A stretch of DNA of 64,000 nt from Aliarcobacter cibarius. Lineage in GTDB: Bacteria; Campylobacterota; Campylobacteria; Campylobacterales; Arcobacteraceae. This document shows positions 63,893 through 64,000 of this stretch, piece by piece. The DNA lies in assembly GCF_013372265.1 (NCBI RefSeq), contig NZ_CP054051.1:818263-882262 (forward strand), written 5' to 3'. The notes under the pieces were generated by a model. That model saw nothing but the letters and a program-made list of their open reading frames with translations. It was not told the DNA's origin and searched no databases. Each line of letters starts with the position of its first letter. Position 1 is the first letter of the stretch. The translations under genes were made by a program, and so were the position numbers.

Positions 63893-64000
63893 AGAACCTC
63901 ACATGCATCAATCCTTGCCCGGGTTGTACCATTTGGTATTAAGGGATGCAGAGGCTTAAACCCTAGAAAAAAATAAAAACAAATTAATTCAAGGAGAATT
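63893..64000 (+). promoter_or_regulatory. Structured 5' leader RNA with predicted pseudoknot (gene outside the window)
   Basis: Nested pairings are seen: CCTC 63897-63900 with GAGG 63951-63954, GCATC 63905-63909 with GATGC 63945-63949, CCTT 63913-63916 with AAGG 63941-63944, and a TACC/GGTA hairpin at 63927-63938. The loop GGGTT (63921-63925) can pair with AACCC (63959-63963), which gives a pseudoknot. A strong AAGGAG (63991-63996) then leads to a start just beyond the edge. The GC content is far above its surroundings. It does not match a riboswitch class I know; a ribosomal-protein autoregulatory leader is possible. Confidence 0.5.

Noticed and set aside
63893-64000. SRP RNA or 6S RNA at the right edge
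   Set aside because: The SRP GGAA/AGCA loop motifs and the 6S open bubble are absent, and a Shine-Dalgarno follows directly, which fits an mRNA leader instead.

Overview
The window is a strongly AT-rich bacterial chromosome segment that best fits the Arcobacter group of the Campylobacterota. The tmRNA tag (ANNTNYAPAYAKAA), the carboxyspermidine route to polyamines, the pepP / aroQ / amidohydrolase / sppA and NFU / murE gene neighbourhoods and a MutS fused to an HNH nuclease all point that way. Almost all of it is single-copy housekeeping DNA on both strands; no prophage, insertion sequence or CRISPR array is visible.

Layout. 1-5.2 kb: end of a GGDEF protein, a NUDIX hydrolase, a Ser/Thr-type phosphatase with a GNAT acetyltransferase, a MarR-SDR pair behind a near-perfect sigma-70 promoter, and a PAS-PAS-GGDEF-EAL protein. 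5.3-5.75 kb: tmRNA. 5.9-10.4 kb: carboxyspermidine dehydrogenase and decarboxylase followed by two tandem PPK2 kinases. 10.5-12.9 kb: tig-clpP-def. 12.9-14 kb: a zinc-ribbon membrane protein and the two ends of a deleted comM. 14-15.8 kb: leuA behind a leucine-rich leader peptide. 15.8-20.1 kb: thioredoxin-like protein, haem-binding protein, MutS-HNH and MarC. 20.1-25.8 kb (minus strand): a c-haem diguanylate cyclase and lepA, comF (frameshifted), hisH, hisA. 25.9-30.5 kb: two OmpA-family proteins, prs and a porin. 30.5-37 kb: two different mnmA genes, folK, pepP, aroQ, mqnX and sppA.

37-55.8 kb is the most distinctive region, about 19 kb of minus-strand genes for acetate and small-acid uptake and activation. 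It holds ackA-pta, two further ackA genes, two DUF485-ActP pairs, and a DUF4212 plus large SSS symporter pair. It also holds two copies of a cNMP/CBS/DUF294 nucleotidyltransferase plus DEDDh exonuclease pair, and a Cache sensor kinase with an OmpR-type regulator. Three promoters in this region (pta, the DUF485-2/actP2 operon and the DUF4212/SSS operon) share a direct repeat TGCTA-N6-TGCTA placed exactly 11 bp before the -10 hexamer. This is a plausible binding site for the linked response regulator and ties the region into one candidate regulon.

55.8-56.6 kb carries a tandemly duplicated four-tRNA cluster (Asp, Val, Glu, Lys twice). 56.6-64 kb: CinA-type amidohydrolase, malate:quinone oxidoreductase, ileS, a 37-residue membrane peptide, NFU protein, a repeat-like hypothetical protein and murE. 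The window ends in a structured, probably pseudoknotted RNA leader for a gene just outside it. Two natural-transformation genes are broken here (comM by internal deletion, comF by a one-base slip), which suggests that competence has eroded in this strain.
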